NCBI GenBank assembly: GCA_934271245.1
Contig: CAKQQY010000006.1
Span: forward strand, 1-64,000
Length of the DNA stretch: 64,000 bases
Direction: 5' to 3'
Source: an uncultured Clostridia bacterium
Lineage (GTDB): Bacteria; Bacillota; Clostridia; Christensenellales; Borkfalkiaceae
The notes beneath the pieces were generated by a model. It saw only the letters and a list, made by a program, of their open reading frames with translations. It was not told where the DNA came from and ran no database searches. Positions 52,181 to 61,509 of this stretch are shown here, piece after piece (within the stretch, counting starts at the first letter, position 1; every line of letters begins with the position of its first letter). The translations under genes and the position numbers were made by a program.

Positions 52181-53158
52181 ATGGCAGACAACTTAAAAAC
52201 GGCTCTAAACACGGACAGAAACGTTAAAAAAAGAAGTTGGCTTAAAGCGAAAGATTATATCGTAAGATTCTGGCCGCTTTACGTTATGATGCTTCCGTTG
52301 TTGGTATATTTATTTATATTCAACTATTATCCTATGTTCGGGTTGCAACTTGCGTTCAAAGACTGGTTTATCAGAAAGGGTATATGGGGAAGTCCGTGGG
52401 CAACTACCGACGGAACGCTCGACTTGTTCAAATATTTTAACCAACTTTTTTCCACATCTATGTTCGGGGAAAAACTTATCAATACCTTGAGAATTTCTTT
52501 CTTGAAAATGTTGTTTGGTTTTCCCGCGCCGATAATTTTGGTTTTGGCGCTTAACGAATTAAGTTCGCTTAGATTTGCGAAATTCGTTCAATCGATATCT
52601 TATATCCCGCATTTTTTGTCGTGGGTAGTATTAGGCGGAATTTTCGTATCTCTCGATAAATCGGAAATTTTCCAGTCCTTTATGACGGCTCTCACAGGGG
52701 GCAACGTTCACTTTTTCAGTAACGACGATTTGTATATAGGATTCCTTGTTTTTTCGGATATATATAAAGAAGTCGGCTGGGGAACGATAATTTATCTCGC
52801 TTCGCTTATGAATATCGATCCGCAGTTATACGAAGCGGCGGCTTTAGACGGCGCAGGCAGATTTAAAAAGATTTGGTACATTACTCTTCCAGGTCTTGTT
52901 CCTGCAATTTCCATTAACGCGATACTGACGCTTTCAAACGTTATGTACGCAGGTTTTGACCAGATTTATAATACCTATAACGACGTTCTGTCGGGTAAAG
53001 GCGAAACGCTTGAGATGTACCTGTTCAGATTAGGCGTTACAGGCGGCGATTATTCGATTTCCACCGCGATCGGTTTGTTTAACTCCGTTGTCGGTTGTAT
53101 TCTCGTTATAATCACGAACTTCGTAACCAAGGCAATGGGAGGTGACGGAATATGGTAA
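52181..53158 (+). CDS. LplB-type sugar ABC transporter permease
   Basis: First membrane subunit of the fourth importer, 325 residues, six membrane segments. NYYPMFGLQLAFKDWFIRKG and IWGSPWATTDG are LplB-typical. The EAA loop is EAAALDGAGRF with LPGL. The ATG at 52181 follows GGAGAA; an in-frame TTG at 52151 has no ribosome site. Confidence 0.93.
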   Translation: MADNLKTALNTDRNVKKRSWLKAKDYIVRFWPLYVMMLPLLVYLFIFNYYPMFGLQLAFKDWFIRKGIWGSPWATTDGTLDLFKYFNQLFSTSMFGEKLINTLRISFLKMLFGFPAPIILVLALNELSSLRFAKFVQSISYIPHFLSWVVLGGIFVSLDKSEIFQSFMTALTGGNVHFFSNDDLYIGFLVFSDIYKEVGWGTIIYLASLMNIDPQLYEAAALDGAGRFKKIWYITLPGLVPAISINAILTLSNVMYAGFDQIYNTYNDVLSGKGETLEMYLFRLGVTGGDYSISTAIGLFNSVVGCILVIITNFVTKAMGGDGIW

Positions 53159-54069
53159 ACGCCGAAACAAAAAACAATGATAATAAATTCAAACATTTTT
53201 TAAGAAGAATTTTCGGGCATTCGTCGGGAGATATTGCTTTTAACGTAATACTTTATTTGTTTATTTTTATCTTCCTTGCCATAATGGTGACGCCGTTTTT
53301 CTACGTTATATGCGAATCTTTTAAATCGCGTAAACTTATAGACGGTGTGCCTACCGACGTGTGGAGTTTTGCGGCATACATTAAGGTTTTAGAAAACGAA
53401 AGTATTTTCCGCGCGTATCTCAACACCTTTATTTCTACGGCTTTCGGAACGCTCGTTGCGGTAACTTTGACGACGATAGGAGCGTATCCGTTGTCGAAAA
53501 AGAAACTTATCGGCAGACAAATATTCATAGTATACGTTTTAATTACTATGTTGTTCTCGGGCGGGTTGATACCTTTCTATATTCTTATAAGAAACGTTTT
53601 GAAGTTGACCGATAATTTTTTGGTGTATATAATAATCGGCGCAACGGGCGCGTTCAATATCTTCATCGTAAAAGGATATTTTCAAGGTATTCCCGAAGAA
53701 TTGTACGAATCGGCGGCGCTTGACGGAGCGGGAGAATTCAGAATCTTTTTCAGCATATATCTTCCGCTTTCCAAACCGATAATAGCAACGGTTGCGTTGT
53801 GGGTTGCGGTAGGGAAATGGAACGACTATATGACGGGTTTGTTGTATATAACTTCGAGCGAAAAACTGCTTATACAGAACATTCTTCGCGGAATGTTGTC
53901 GAAGGCGTCTTCCACGTCCGGTATAGGCGGCGACAACTCTTTACAGGCTCTTGCCGAATCAACCAAAATGGCAACGGTTATTATTTCGATTATTCCGATA
54001 ATTATGGTATATCCGTTCGTCCAGAAATACTTTACAAAAGGAGTTATGCTGGGATCCGTTAAGGGATAA
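53152..54069 (+). CDS. YtcP/LplC-type sugar ABC transporter permease
   Basis: Second membrane subunit, overlapping the end of the first by seven bases; its GGAGGTGA ribosome site lies inside that gene. It has six membrane segments, the EAA loop ESAALDGAGEF with LPL, and the C-terminus YFTKGVMLGSVKG. Confidence 0.93.
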   Translation: MVNAETKNNDNKFKHFLRRIFGHSSGDIAFNVILYLFIFIFLAIMVTPFFYVICESFKSRKLIDGVPTDVWSFAAYIKVLENESIFRAYLNTFISTAFGTLVAVTLTTIGAYPLSKKKLIGRQIFIVYVLITMLFSGGLIPFYILIRNVLKLTDNFLVYIIIGATGAFNIFIVKGYFQGIPEELYESAALDGAGEFRIFFSIYLPLSKPIIATVALWVAVGKWNDYMTGLLYITSSEKLLIQNILRGMLSKASSTSGIGGDNSLQALAESTKMATVIISIIPIIMVYPFVQKYFTKGVMLGSVKG

Positions 54070-54085
54070 TCTCGGAGAAACCTAT

Positions 54086-55021
54086 ATGTTAAAATATATT
54101 TTAGATACAGATATCGGCGACGATATCGACGACGCTTTCGCTCTCGATCTCGCGCTGAAAAAGAATTTACCTCTTATCGGAATTACGACGGTTTTTAAAA
54201 ACACCGAAGAACGCGCGAGAATCGCGAAAAAGGCGGTAACGCTTTACGGCAAACCGGAAATCCCGGTATACGCCGGTTTAAGCACGTTAAATGACGTTAA
54301 TAATTGCGAAACAGAGCGCTGCTGTCAGTGGACGGAAGATTTAAAAGAAAATATTTATAATCCTTCGAACTACGACGCTAACAGCGGAAAAACAAATAAA
54401 AACGCGGCAGTCGATTTTATAGTCGATAACGCAAAAAAATACGGTAAAGACCTTATTGTTATGGCGATAGGTCCGATGGCTAACGTTGCTGCGGCGATAA
54501 AGAAAGACGAAAAAGCAATGTCCGATATCGGCGGTATCGTTATGATGGGAGGAGATTACGTCAATCAATATACCGAATGGAATATTTTTTGCGACGTAGC
54601 AGCCGCCGAAGTCGTTTTTACTTCGAAAATCGATATTACGGCGTTCGGTCACGAAGTTACTTCGAAATTCAAATTGTCCGAAAAACAGCAAAACTATATA
54701 TTCAATATGGATAAAGACGCTTATCATAGTTATCTTGCGGAGTTATCGAGATTATGGCTTGCGTCGAAACCTGAAGGATGGAGAATAGTTTTGCACGACG
54801 TTCTCGTTGCGAGATACGCCTCCGAAAAATTCGGCAAAATGAAAGAAATAACCGTACATCTCGAAACTTTAAGCCCGTACGTTTACGGCATGACGGCGAA
54901 TCTCAATAAATTCGATTTAATAAATTCGCCTGACGGAAAGAAAATAACGGTGGCGTATGATCCGGATATAGACGAAATCATCGATACCGAAATGAAATTA
55001 ATCGGATACAGGGAGGACTGA
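54086..55021 (+). CDS. nucleoside hydrolase family protein
   Basis: A 311-residue cytosolic protein of the inosine-uridine nucleoside hydrolase family, which cleaves the N-glycosidic bond of ribosides. The calcium-binding N-terminal cluster is intact (DTDIGDDIDDAFAL). VMAIGPMANVAAAI and GGIVMMGGDYVNQYTEWNIF, followed by DVAAAEVVF, match the ribose-binding loops. FGHEV occurs in place of the more usual LDVT motif. It lies between permeases and binding protein of an importer, which is unusual for nucleoside salvage. A role on another furanosyl substrate is possible but speculative. Confidence 0.85.
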   Translation: MLKYILDTDIGDDIDDAFALDLALKKNLPLIGITTVFKNTEERARIAKKAVTLYGKPEIPVYAGLSTLNDVNNCETERCCQWTEDLKENIYNPSNYDANSGKTNKNAAVDFIVDNAKKYGKDLIVMAIGPMANVAAAIKKDEKAMSDIGGIVMMGGDYVNQYTEWNIFCDVAAAEVVFTSKIDITAFGHEVTSKFKLSEKQQNYIFNMDKDAYHSYLAELSRLWLASKPEGWRIVLHDVLVARYASEKFGKMKEITVHLETLSPYVYGMTANLNKFDLINSPDGKKITVAYDPDIDEIIDTEMKLIGYRED

Positions 55022-55024
55022 TTT

Positions 55025-56695
55025 ATGAAAAAAGGTTTAAAACTATTAAGCATAGGACTTGCCGTTGCAACCGCTTTTTCCGTTACCGCTTGCGGTAACA
55101 ATAACGGTAAATCGGAAGACGAAATAAGAATTTTTACTTATTCCGGAAACGAATTCGACGGCGTTACTATGGACTCGGTTTTTAAGAAAATCGAAGAAAA
55201 GGTCGGCGTTACTTTATCTTTCGAAGGCGCGGCTTCTGAAGATTATTATGGGCAATTGACGCCTATGATGGGCAGTTTGGATTGCCCCGACATAATCTGG
55301 TCGGATCCCGATAATTCCGGCGGAGCTTTCCAGGGTTGGGCTGATCCGAAACAGGATATTCTGTGGAATCTTGACGAACTGTTGTTGACTAATCAGGACA
55401 GATATCCATACCTTAACAAACTCGTATACAGTAATCAGTACAAAAATATTATGTACTTCGACGGGCATTATATCGTTCCCGCAGTCGAAACTCCTACCGC
55501 TTGGGCAATTTATTATAGGGCAGACTGGTTGAAGGCGATAGGATTCGTTGACGAAAACGGCAATGCGAAAGCGCCCGTTACTCTTGACGAGTTTGAAGAA
55601 GTAATGAGCAAATTCTCGGGTACCGATCTTTTCACCGACGCAAACGGTAAGAAATCGGGTACTACCTACGGAATTTCGCCCAACACTTCCAACTTCTACG
55701 TTAATCCGCTTTACGGCGCGTTCGGAATAACTCCCGACTGGGATATTACCGAAAGCGGCGACGTGTCTTATATGTACACGAGAGAGTCGTTCAAACCCTA
55801 TCTCGAATGGATGAACGCAATGTATAAAAAAGGATATATAGACAAGAGTTTTAACGAAAACATCGGTTTTACCGATCGTAACTTGTGGTACGAAGGAAAA
55901 GTCGGTTGCATTATGACAAACGGCGAAGGTCATATGGAATGGGTTGTCGGTACTTTTGAAAACTCTAACGGTCGAGACAAAGTTATCGTCGGTCCTGCTC
56001 CCGTAGGTACGGGGAACGTTTCCAAACTTACCGGTAAGGTTCTCGGAGTAAAAGGCGAAAGCGGTTTTTCCAACTGGGGTGGTTATTACGGCGGATACGC
56101 TGTAACCAAAGAAACGAAAGACGTTTATAAAACTCTCGATCTTCTCGAATATATGGTATCTCCCGAAGGTTCTAAGTTAAGACTTTACGGAATAGAAGGC
56201 AAACATTATACCGTTGACGACGAAGGTAATATCGTTGCCGATATCGAAGGAAGAAATTCCGAAAGATCCAATTTCTTCTCTTCCGTTACGGATATAGACG
56301 GTAATTCCGTCAATGCGGGTCTGCATAAGATAGGCGGAAGATTCGGTTATAACGTAGACTGGGACGAGTACGAAAAAACCGGCGGGGATATAATTATCGC
56401 AACCGACATCGGTTCTCTTTATCCGAAGTATCGGCAACTTGTAAACGAAGCAAGAAACTACACCAACAAACTTCAGACCCCGAAACTGTTGAACGTAACT
56501 TCTTTCCCGTCATCTGTATACAAGCAGAAAGCCGAAGTTCAGACTATTTCCGCAGCGTTTATAAATAAAGCCATTATCGGTCAGAATAATCTTACGACCG
56601 ATTGGGATAAAATGATGAGCGATATTGAAAAAGCGGGTTACAAGACTGTTAAGAACGTAATGAAAGAAACCGCTCAGATGCTCGGAATAATCTGA
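55025..56695 (+). CDS. LplA-type substrate-binding lipoprotein
   Basis: The binding protein of the fourth importer, 556 residues, lipobox VTACG. Typical segments: IRIFTYSGNEFDG, LTPMMGSLDCPDIIWSDPDN, VPAVETPTAWAIYYRADWLK, TLDEFEEVMSKF, LDLLEYMVSPEGSKLRLYGI. It is placed after its permeases and the nucleoside hydrolase gene. The ribosome site GGGAGGA spans the stop of the gene before it. Confidence 0.9.
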   Translation: MKKGLKLLSIGLAVATAFSVTACGNNNGKSEDEIRIFTYSGNEFDGVTMDSVFKKIEEKVGVTLSFEGAASEDYYGQLTPMMGSLDCPDIIWSDPDNSGGAFQGWADPKQDILWNLDELLLTNQDRYPYLNKLVYSNQYKNIMYFDGHYIVPAVETPTAWAIYYRADWLKAIGFVDENGNAKAPVTLDEFEEVMSKFSGTDLFTDANGKKSGTTYGISPNTSNFYVNPLYGAFGITPDWDITESGDVSYMYTRESFKPYLEWMNAMYKKGYIDKSFNENIGFTDRNLWYEGKVGCIMTNGEGHMEWVVGTFENSNGRDKVIVGPAPVGTGNVSKLTGKVLGVKGESGFSNWGGYYGGYAVTKETKDVYKTLDLLEYMVSPEGSKLRLYGIEGKHYTVDDEGNIVADIEGRNSERSNFFSSVTDIDGNSVNAGLHKIGGRFGYNVDWDEYEKTGGDIIIATDIGSLYPKYRQLVNEARNYTNKLQTPKLLNVTSFPSSVYKQKAEVQTISAAFINKAIIGQNNLTTDWDKMMSDIEKAGYKTVKNVMKETAQMLGII

Positions 56696-56718
56696 TAAAA
56701 AACAAAAATTCTGTTTTG

Positions 56719-56757
56719 TCCGCGGCGTAACGTTTAATAATTCGCCGCGGATTTTTT
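56719..56757 (+). terminator. terminator of the fourth importer operon
   Basis: A 9-base GC-rich stem (TCCGCGGCG / CGCCGCGGA) with a 15-base loop and a TTTTTT tail. It ends just before the ribosome site of the next gene, so that gene may be expressed by read-through. Confidence 0.85.
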
Positions 56758-56768
56758 ACGGAGAAGAT

Positions 56769-58247
56769 ATGAAAAACATTAAAAGATTTTTCGCTTTTAT
56801 CTGTCTGTTAATAATCGCCGTTTCCGTTATTCCTTTTTCGGGGTGCGGAAATGCCAAATCGGATACGTTTGACGAAAACAATATAGTTTTATCGTTTTCG
56901 GCAATGAGCGATATTCATCAACAGAAGGGGAAGGTTGAATACAAAAACAAACTTGTCAAAGCGCTGAAATACGCAAAACAATTAAACGGCAAAACGCTTG
57001 ATTTAGCGTTGTTTGCGGGAGATCTTACCGAAGAAGGCTGGCGACAGACGAATAAGGGAGAACAAACCGATTATACGACGGAATATAACGCCGATATCGA
57101 TATGCTTAAAGAAGCGATAAAAGAGGGCGTTGATATAAACGAAACCGGAATATTTTATGCGCTCGGTAACCACGATACGGATCCGTCGGTGTTGGGCGTA
57201 GAAGTTATGGGCGGTATGCCCGCGCTTTTCAAAAAGCAACTCGGCGACGAATTTTTCCGTATTGACGCAAAAGATTCCGATCCCGAAAAAGGTAGACGCC
57301 ACGCGGTTGTAAACGGGTATCATTTTATTTCCGTTCAGCCAGATTATTATTGGAGAAATAACGGCTATTCGAAAGAAACTCTCGATTGGCTCGACAAAAT
57401 GCTCGCCGCGGCAACGAAAGAGAATAAAGAAAAGTACGTTTTCGTTACCGCTCATCCGCCGCTTTACGATACTGTTTTCGGGTCTTGCACTCCTGCCTGG
57501 AGCGATCAGAATTTGAAAAACGTGTTTACGAAATATCCGCAGGTAATTTATTTCAGCGGACACATTCATAACGTATTGCAGGACGAAATTCAAATAAGTC
57601 AGGACGGTATCTGCACCGCGCTCGATTGCGGCAGCGTTAAATATACCGACTGGATGAACAACGTTAACGAAAACCTTACGAGATTCGATAACGATTGCGG
57701 TACGAGAATAAACGACTTTTCACAGGGACTTCTGGTTCAGGTTGATAATAACGGTAACGTTAAAGTAACGCGTTGCGATTATTATAACGAAGCGGTTATA
57801 AAAGAACCGTGGACGCTTTCTTATCCGAAAGCGGACAAGTCGCACCTTAAAAAGTACGATAACGATTCGAGAACGGAAAACAACGAAGTTCCCGTTTTTG
57901 CCGAAGATACCAAAATCGATATTAAAAAAGAAAACGGCGTATTTAGTTTAAACTGGAAAGCCGCTACCGACGACGATATGGTAAGATATTATCTTCTTAA
58001 CGCATACGTCGTAAACAACGGCAAAAAGACGAAAGTAAAAACTTTCTATCTTGCGACGTTTACTTACAGATACGATAAAGTGTCGGATATGCCGAAAGAA
58101 TTTACCTGGACTTTCTCGGAAGAAACTTTCCGCGGATATTGCGATAAACTTAACGTGACGTATACCGATAATTTGTATTTCGAACTAAGGGCGGTTGACG
58201 TCTGGTTTGGGCGAAGCGCTATTATTTCCGCTTCGTATTCGGGTTAA
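56769..58247 (+). CDS. metallophosphoesterase lipoprotein
   Basis: A 492-residue lipoprotein (lipobox FSGCG) with a calcineurin-like phosphoesterase domain at about 35-320. The metal-binding motifs are all present: MSDIHQ, FAGDLTEEG, LGNHDTDP, VTAHPPLYDT and FSGHIHN. Residues 370-492 form an Ig or fibronectin-like domain (FSLNWKAATDDDMVRYYLLN). The substrate could be a phosphodiester on a surface glycan, a nucleotide or another phosphate ester. There is a CGGAGAAG site before the ATG and a terminator on either side; no clear own promoter is seen. Confidence 0.88.
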   Translation: MKNIKRFFAFICLLIIAVSVIPFSGCGNAKSDTFDENNIVLSFSAMSDIHQQKGKVEYKNKLVKALKYAKQLNGKTLDLALFAGDLTEEGWRQTNKGEQTDYTTEYNADIDMLKEAIKEGVDINETGIFYALGNHDTDPSVLGVEVMGGMPALFKKQLGDEFFRIDAKDSDPEKGRRHAVVNGYHFISVQPDYYWRNNGYSKETLDWLDKMLAAATKENKEKYVFVTAHPPLYDTVFGSCTPAWSDQNLKNVFTKYPQVIYFSGHIHNVLQDEIQISQDGICTALDCGSVKYTDWMNNVNENLTRFDNDCGTRINDFSQGLLVQVDNNGNVKVTRCDYYNEAVIKEPWTLSYPKADKSHLKKYDNDSRTENNEVPVFAEDTKIDIKKENGVFSLNWKAATDDDMVRYYLLNAYVVNNGKKTKVKTFYLATFTYRYDKVSDMPKEFTWTFSEETFRGYCDKLNVTYTDNLYFELRAVDVWFGRSAIISASYSG

Positions 58248-58253
58248 AAAGAT

Positions 58254-58287
58254 AAAAAAGATTTCGATTGTTTTCGGAATCTTTTTT
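58254..58287 (+). terminator. terminator after the phosphoesterase gene
   Basis: A 13-base stem with one wobble (AAAAAAGATTTCG / CGGAATCTTTTTT) ending in six Ts, directly after the stop codon. Confidence 0.8.
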
Positions 58288-58352
58288 CATTAAGCAATAA
58301 ACGGCGTTTTTTTTCTTTATCATAAAAAGACCGAATTCGTCGGGAAATGCTA

Positions 58353-58381
58353 TTGACAACGGCTTTTAACCGTGTTAGTAT
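58353..58381 (+). promoter_or_regulatory. promoter of the redox operon
   Basis: TTGACA (58353-58358) and TAGTAT (58376-58381) with a 17-base spacer. ACGG and CCGT form an inverted repeat (ACGG-N7-CCGT, 58359-58373) in the spacer, a possible operator. Confidence 0.72.
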
Positions 58382-58430
58382 ATTTTAATAAAAACACAAT
58401 TATTTACTATTAAATTTACGGGTGATTAAA

Positions 58431-59873
58431 TTGTATAACGTTATTATTGTAGGTGGCGGAGTAATCGGCGGACTGATTACTCGGGAGTTATCAAAATATA
58501 AACTGTCCGTGTGTTTGCTTGAAAAAGAGAACGACGTCTGTATGGGGCAAAGCAAGGCGAATTCTGGTATCGTTCACGCGGGATTCGACGCGAAAGAAAA
58601 TTCGTTAAAAGCGAAATTCAACGTTTCGGGTAATGCAATGATGCCGGATTTGGCAAGAGAACTCGGCGTTAAATACGTAAATAACGGTTCGCTTGTAGTC
58701 GCGTATTCGGAAGAAGAATTCGAAACGCTTAAAGAATTGTTAAAACGCGGCGAGTATAACGGCGTAAAAGGGCTTGAAATAATCGGAAAGGATAAGTTGA
58801 CGAGTATTGAGCCGAATATGGCGAAAGAAGCCGTGGGGGCGCTTTTTGCGCCTACGGGCGGAATAATCTGTCCTTATCAACTTACTATTGCAGCCATAGG
58901 TAACGCTATGGATAACGGCGCGGAACTGAAAACGAATTTCGAAGTCGTTAAAATCGAACGAATTTCTGTCGGCAAAGAAAACGGTTATAAACTGATTTCT
59001 AAAAAAGGTGAGACGGTCGAAGGGAAAATAGTGATAAATTGCGCGGGTATAGGGTCGCAAAGAGTCGCCGAATGCGTCGGCGATTATTCGTTTAAGATAG
59101 GCGGAAGAAAAGGCGAGTATTTGCTTTTAGATAAAGAAAACAGGGGTTTTGTAAATCATACGATTTTCAGAGTACCAACAAAGCATGGTAAAGGTGTTCT
59201 GGTAACGCGTACGGTAGACGATAACGTTTTATTCGGACCCACCGCGACTGAATGTGACGGAAACGATACGTCTACAACTCGGGACGGAATGAATTTTATA
59301 GTCGATAACGTTAAAAAAATGATGAATAATCCGCCGTTACAGGGCGTTATAACTTCCTTTGCTGGAGTAAGAGCGTATTGCGACAGACACGATTTTATAA
59401 TCGAAGAAAGTAAGTCGGCAGAAAACTTTTTTAACGTTTCGGGAATAGAATCTCCGGGATTGACATCTTCGCCGGCTATAGCGGAATACGTTGTAAGAGA
59501 ACTCGTCGGCAAAAAGATAACCCTTATAAAGAAAGAAAACTTTAACGGCAAACGGAAATCGGAATACTTTTTCTCGAATTTACCCGTAGAAAAAAAGAAT
59601 GAAATAATAAAAGAAAATCCGTCTTACGGTAAAATCGTATGCAGATGCGAAAAAGTCACCGAAGGGGAAATTATTGCGGCTCTTACGGAGAATCCCAAAG
59701 CGACGGACGTAGACGGAATAAAAAGAAGAACGCGCGCGGGAATGGGGCGTTGTCAGGGCGGTTTTTGCCAACCGTCGGTTATGGAAATAATTGCCGATAC
59801 GCTTAAAATTCCCATGGACAAAGTTTCAAAAAAAGGCGGTAATTCCGTTATCGTAAAGGGGAGAACCAAATGA
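58431..59873 (+). CDS. GlpA-like FAD-dependent dehydrogenase with BFD-type Fe-S domain
   Basis: A flavoprotein of the GlpA/DAO superfamily, likely a glycerol-3-phosphate or 2-hydroxy-acid dehydrogenase. The Rossmann motif VGGGVIGG is at the N-terminus, followed by GQSKANSGIVHAGFD. The C-terminal 90 residues carry the BFD-type [2Fe-2S] cluster cysteines (CRCEKVTEGEI, then RCQGGFCQP). The start is GTG at 58422 or TTG at 58431; I take the TTG because GGTGAT (58421-58426), matching the end of the consensus ribosome site, lies directly before it, while nothing suitable precedes the GTG. It overlaps the next gene by four bases (ATGA), as expected for subunits of one complex. Confidence 0.88.
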   Translation: MYNVIIVGGGVIGGLITRELSKYKLSVCLLEKENDVCMGQSKANSGIVHAGFDAKENSLKAKFNVSGNAMMPDLARELGVKYVNNGSLVVAYSEEEFETLKELLKRGEYNGVKGLEIIGKDKLTSIEPNMAKEAVGALFAPTGGIICPYQLTIAAIGNAMDNGAELKTNFEVVKIERISVGKENGYKLISKKGETVEGKIVINCAGIGSQRVAECVGDYSFKIGGRKGEYLLLDKENRGFVNHTIFRVPTKHGKGVLVTRTVDDNVLFGPTATECDGNDTSTTRDGMNFIVDNVKKMMNNPPLQGVITSFAGVRAYCDRHDFIIEESKSAENFFNVSGIESPGLTSSPAIAEYVVRELVGKKITLIKKENFNGKRKSEYFFSNLPVEKKNEIIKENPSYGKIVCRCEKVTEGEIIAALTENPKATDVDGIKRRTRAGMGRCQGGFCQPSVMEIIADTLKIPMDKVSKKGGNSVIVKGRTK

Positions 59874-61135
59874 TTAAGCACGACATTGTAATAATCGGGG
59901 GCGGTCCGGCTGGACTTGCCGCGGCAATTTCCGCCTTTGATAACGGCGTTAAGGACGTGGTAATAATCGAGAGAGAAACTCGCGCGGGCGGAATATTAAA
60001 ACAATGTATTCACAACGGATTCGGCCTTTCGCGATTTAAGGAAAGTTTAACGGGGCCCGAATACGCCAACCGTTTTATTTGCGAAGCAGAGAAAAGAAAA
60101 ATTAAAATATATACCGAAACCACCGTAATATCACTTACTAAAGATAAAATTATTACCGCTATAAACGGCGAAAACGGTATATTCGAAATAAAAGCGAATG
60201 CAGTGATTCTCGCAATGGGATGCAGAGAACGAAGCCGCGGCGCGTTGAATATCGCGGGGACAAGACCGGCAGGTATTTTTTCGGCGGGGTGCGCTCAAAA
60301 ACTGGTTAATATAAAGGGCTTGTTGCCCGGTAAGAAAGTCGTTATTTTAGGGTCGGGCGACATAGGCTTAATTATGGCGAGAAGATTAACCTTAGAAGGC
60401 GCAAAAGTTTTTGCCGTATGTGAGATTATGCCGTATTCTTCGGGGTTAAAAAGAAATATTCTGCAATGCCTTGACGATTACGGAATACCGCTTTATCTTA
60501 ATCATACGATAACCAGAATCGACGGAACGGAACGTGTTACGGGGGTGGAAATAAGTCGTGTAGACGAAAATAAAAAACCGATAAAAGGTACCGAAATGTA
60601 CTTTGATTGCGACACCGTTTTGTTTTCTGTCGGGCTTATCCCCGAGAACGAATTATCGAAAGAAGCGGGTATCGAACTGTCGCCTAAGACGCGCGGAGCG
60701 GTGGTATCACAAGACAGAGAAACCTGTATAGACGGCGTTTTTGCTTGCGGTAACGTTTTGCACGTCCACGACCTTGTGGATTTTGTTTCCGAAGAAAGCG
60801 AAACGGCAGGATTTTACGCCGCAAACTACGTCTTAAACGGCGAAAAAGAAAAGCGTTTGATAGACGTTGTTCCGGGAAAAGGAATTTCCTACGTGTTACC
60901 CCAAAAGATTGACAAAAACCTTTCGGGTAATGTAAAATTATATTTCCGCGTAAATAATTCGTACAGAGATTGCACGTTAAAGATAATAGTCGACGGAGAA
61001 ACCGTTTTGTCGAGAAAGAAGAGAGTAATGCTTCCGGGAGAAATGGAAACCTTTATTTTGGCTGAACAACTTATATCAGAAACGGAGAAAACGATTAAGG
61101 TAGAAATCGAAAATAATTCGGGGGAAATCAAATAA
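59870..61135 (+). CDS. GlpB-like FAD/NAD-dependent oxidoreductase
   Basis: A 421-residue flavoprotein that should pair with the preceding dehydrogenase. The FAD-binding GGGPAGLAAA is at the N-terminus, GGILKQCIHNGFGL and MGCRERSRGALNIAGTRPAG are hallmarks of the family found beside GlpA-like proteins in Firmicutes, LGSGDIGLIMARRLT is the NAD-binding site, and DGVFACGNVLHVHDLVDFV the C-terminal FAD site. The last 60 residues form a small beta-rich extension. It probably passes electrons from substrate to NAD or to an iron-sulfur acceptor. Confidence 0.88.
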   Translation: MIKHDIVIIGGGPAGLAAAISAFDNGVKDVVIIERETRAGGILKQCIHNGFGLSRFKESLTGPEYANRFICEAEKRKIKIYTETTVISLTKDKIITAINGENGIFEIKANAVILAMGCRERSRGALNIAGTRPAGIFSAGCAQKLVNIKGLLPGKKVVILGSGDIGLIMARRLTLEGAKVFAVCEIMPYSSGLKRNILQCLDDYGIPLYLNHTITRIDGTERVTGVEISRVDENKKPIKGTEMYFDCDTVLFSVGLIPENELSKEAGIELSPKTRGAVVSQDRETCIDGVFACGNVLHVHDLVDFVSEESETAGFYAANYVLNGEKEKRLIDVVPGKGISYVLPQKIDKNLSGNVKLYFRVNNSYRDCTLKIIVDGETVLSRKKRVMLPGEMETFILAEQLISETEKTIKVEIENNSGEIK

Positions 61136-61137
61136 TT

Positions 61138-61491
61138 ATGGAAGAAACCGTTTTAACCTGTATCGAATGCCCGATGGGGTGTTCGATCAAAGTAAAAAAA
61201 GATAACGGAACTATCGTTTCCATTGAAGGTAACTCCTGTCCGAAAGGTAAAGCGTTTGCCGAAAACGAAACTACTTGCCCGAAAAGAGTCCTGACTACTA
61301 CCGTAAGAAGCGTCGAAGGGGTAATGGTCCCCGTGAAAACGGATAAGCCGGTAAGAAAAGACGCTATCGTTTCTTTGGCGGAAAAGGTTGCCGACATAAA
61401 AGTGAATTTGCCGATAAAAGAAGGCGACGTTATTGTAGAGAACTTTTTTGAAGACGCCAATCTTGTTGCGACCGATAACGCCGATTTATAA
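61138..61491 (+). CDS. DUF1667 iron-sulfur-like small subunit
   Basis: A 117-residue protein with CIECPMGC near the N-terminus and two further cysteines (SCPKGKAF, TTCPKRVLTTTVR), the pattern of DUF1667. In Firmicutes this family regularly follows the GlpA-like and GlpB-like flavoproteins as the third gene, as here, two bases after the second. The four cysteines may bind a cluster that carries electrons onwards. Confidence 0.88.
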   Translation: MEETVLTCIECPMGCSIKVKKDNGTIVSIEGNSCPKGKAFAENETTCPKRVLTTTVRSVEGVMVPVKTDKPVRKDAIVSLAEKVADIKVNLPIKEGDVIVENFFEDANLVATDNADL

Positions 61492-61509
61492 AAATACAAC
61501 GGAGACATA

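Noticed and set aside
55214..55933. 239-codon minus-strand open frame
   Set aside because: It is inside a clear binding-protein gene that has signal peptide and family motifs on the plus strand.
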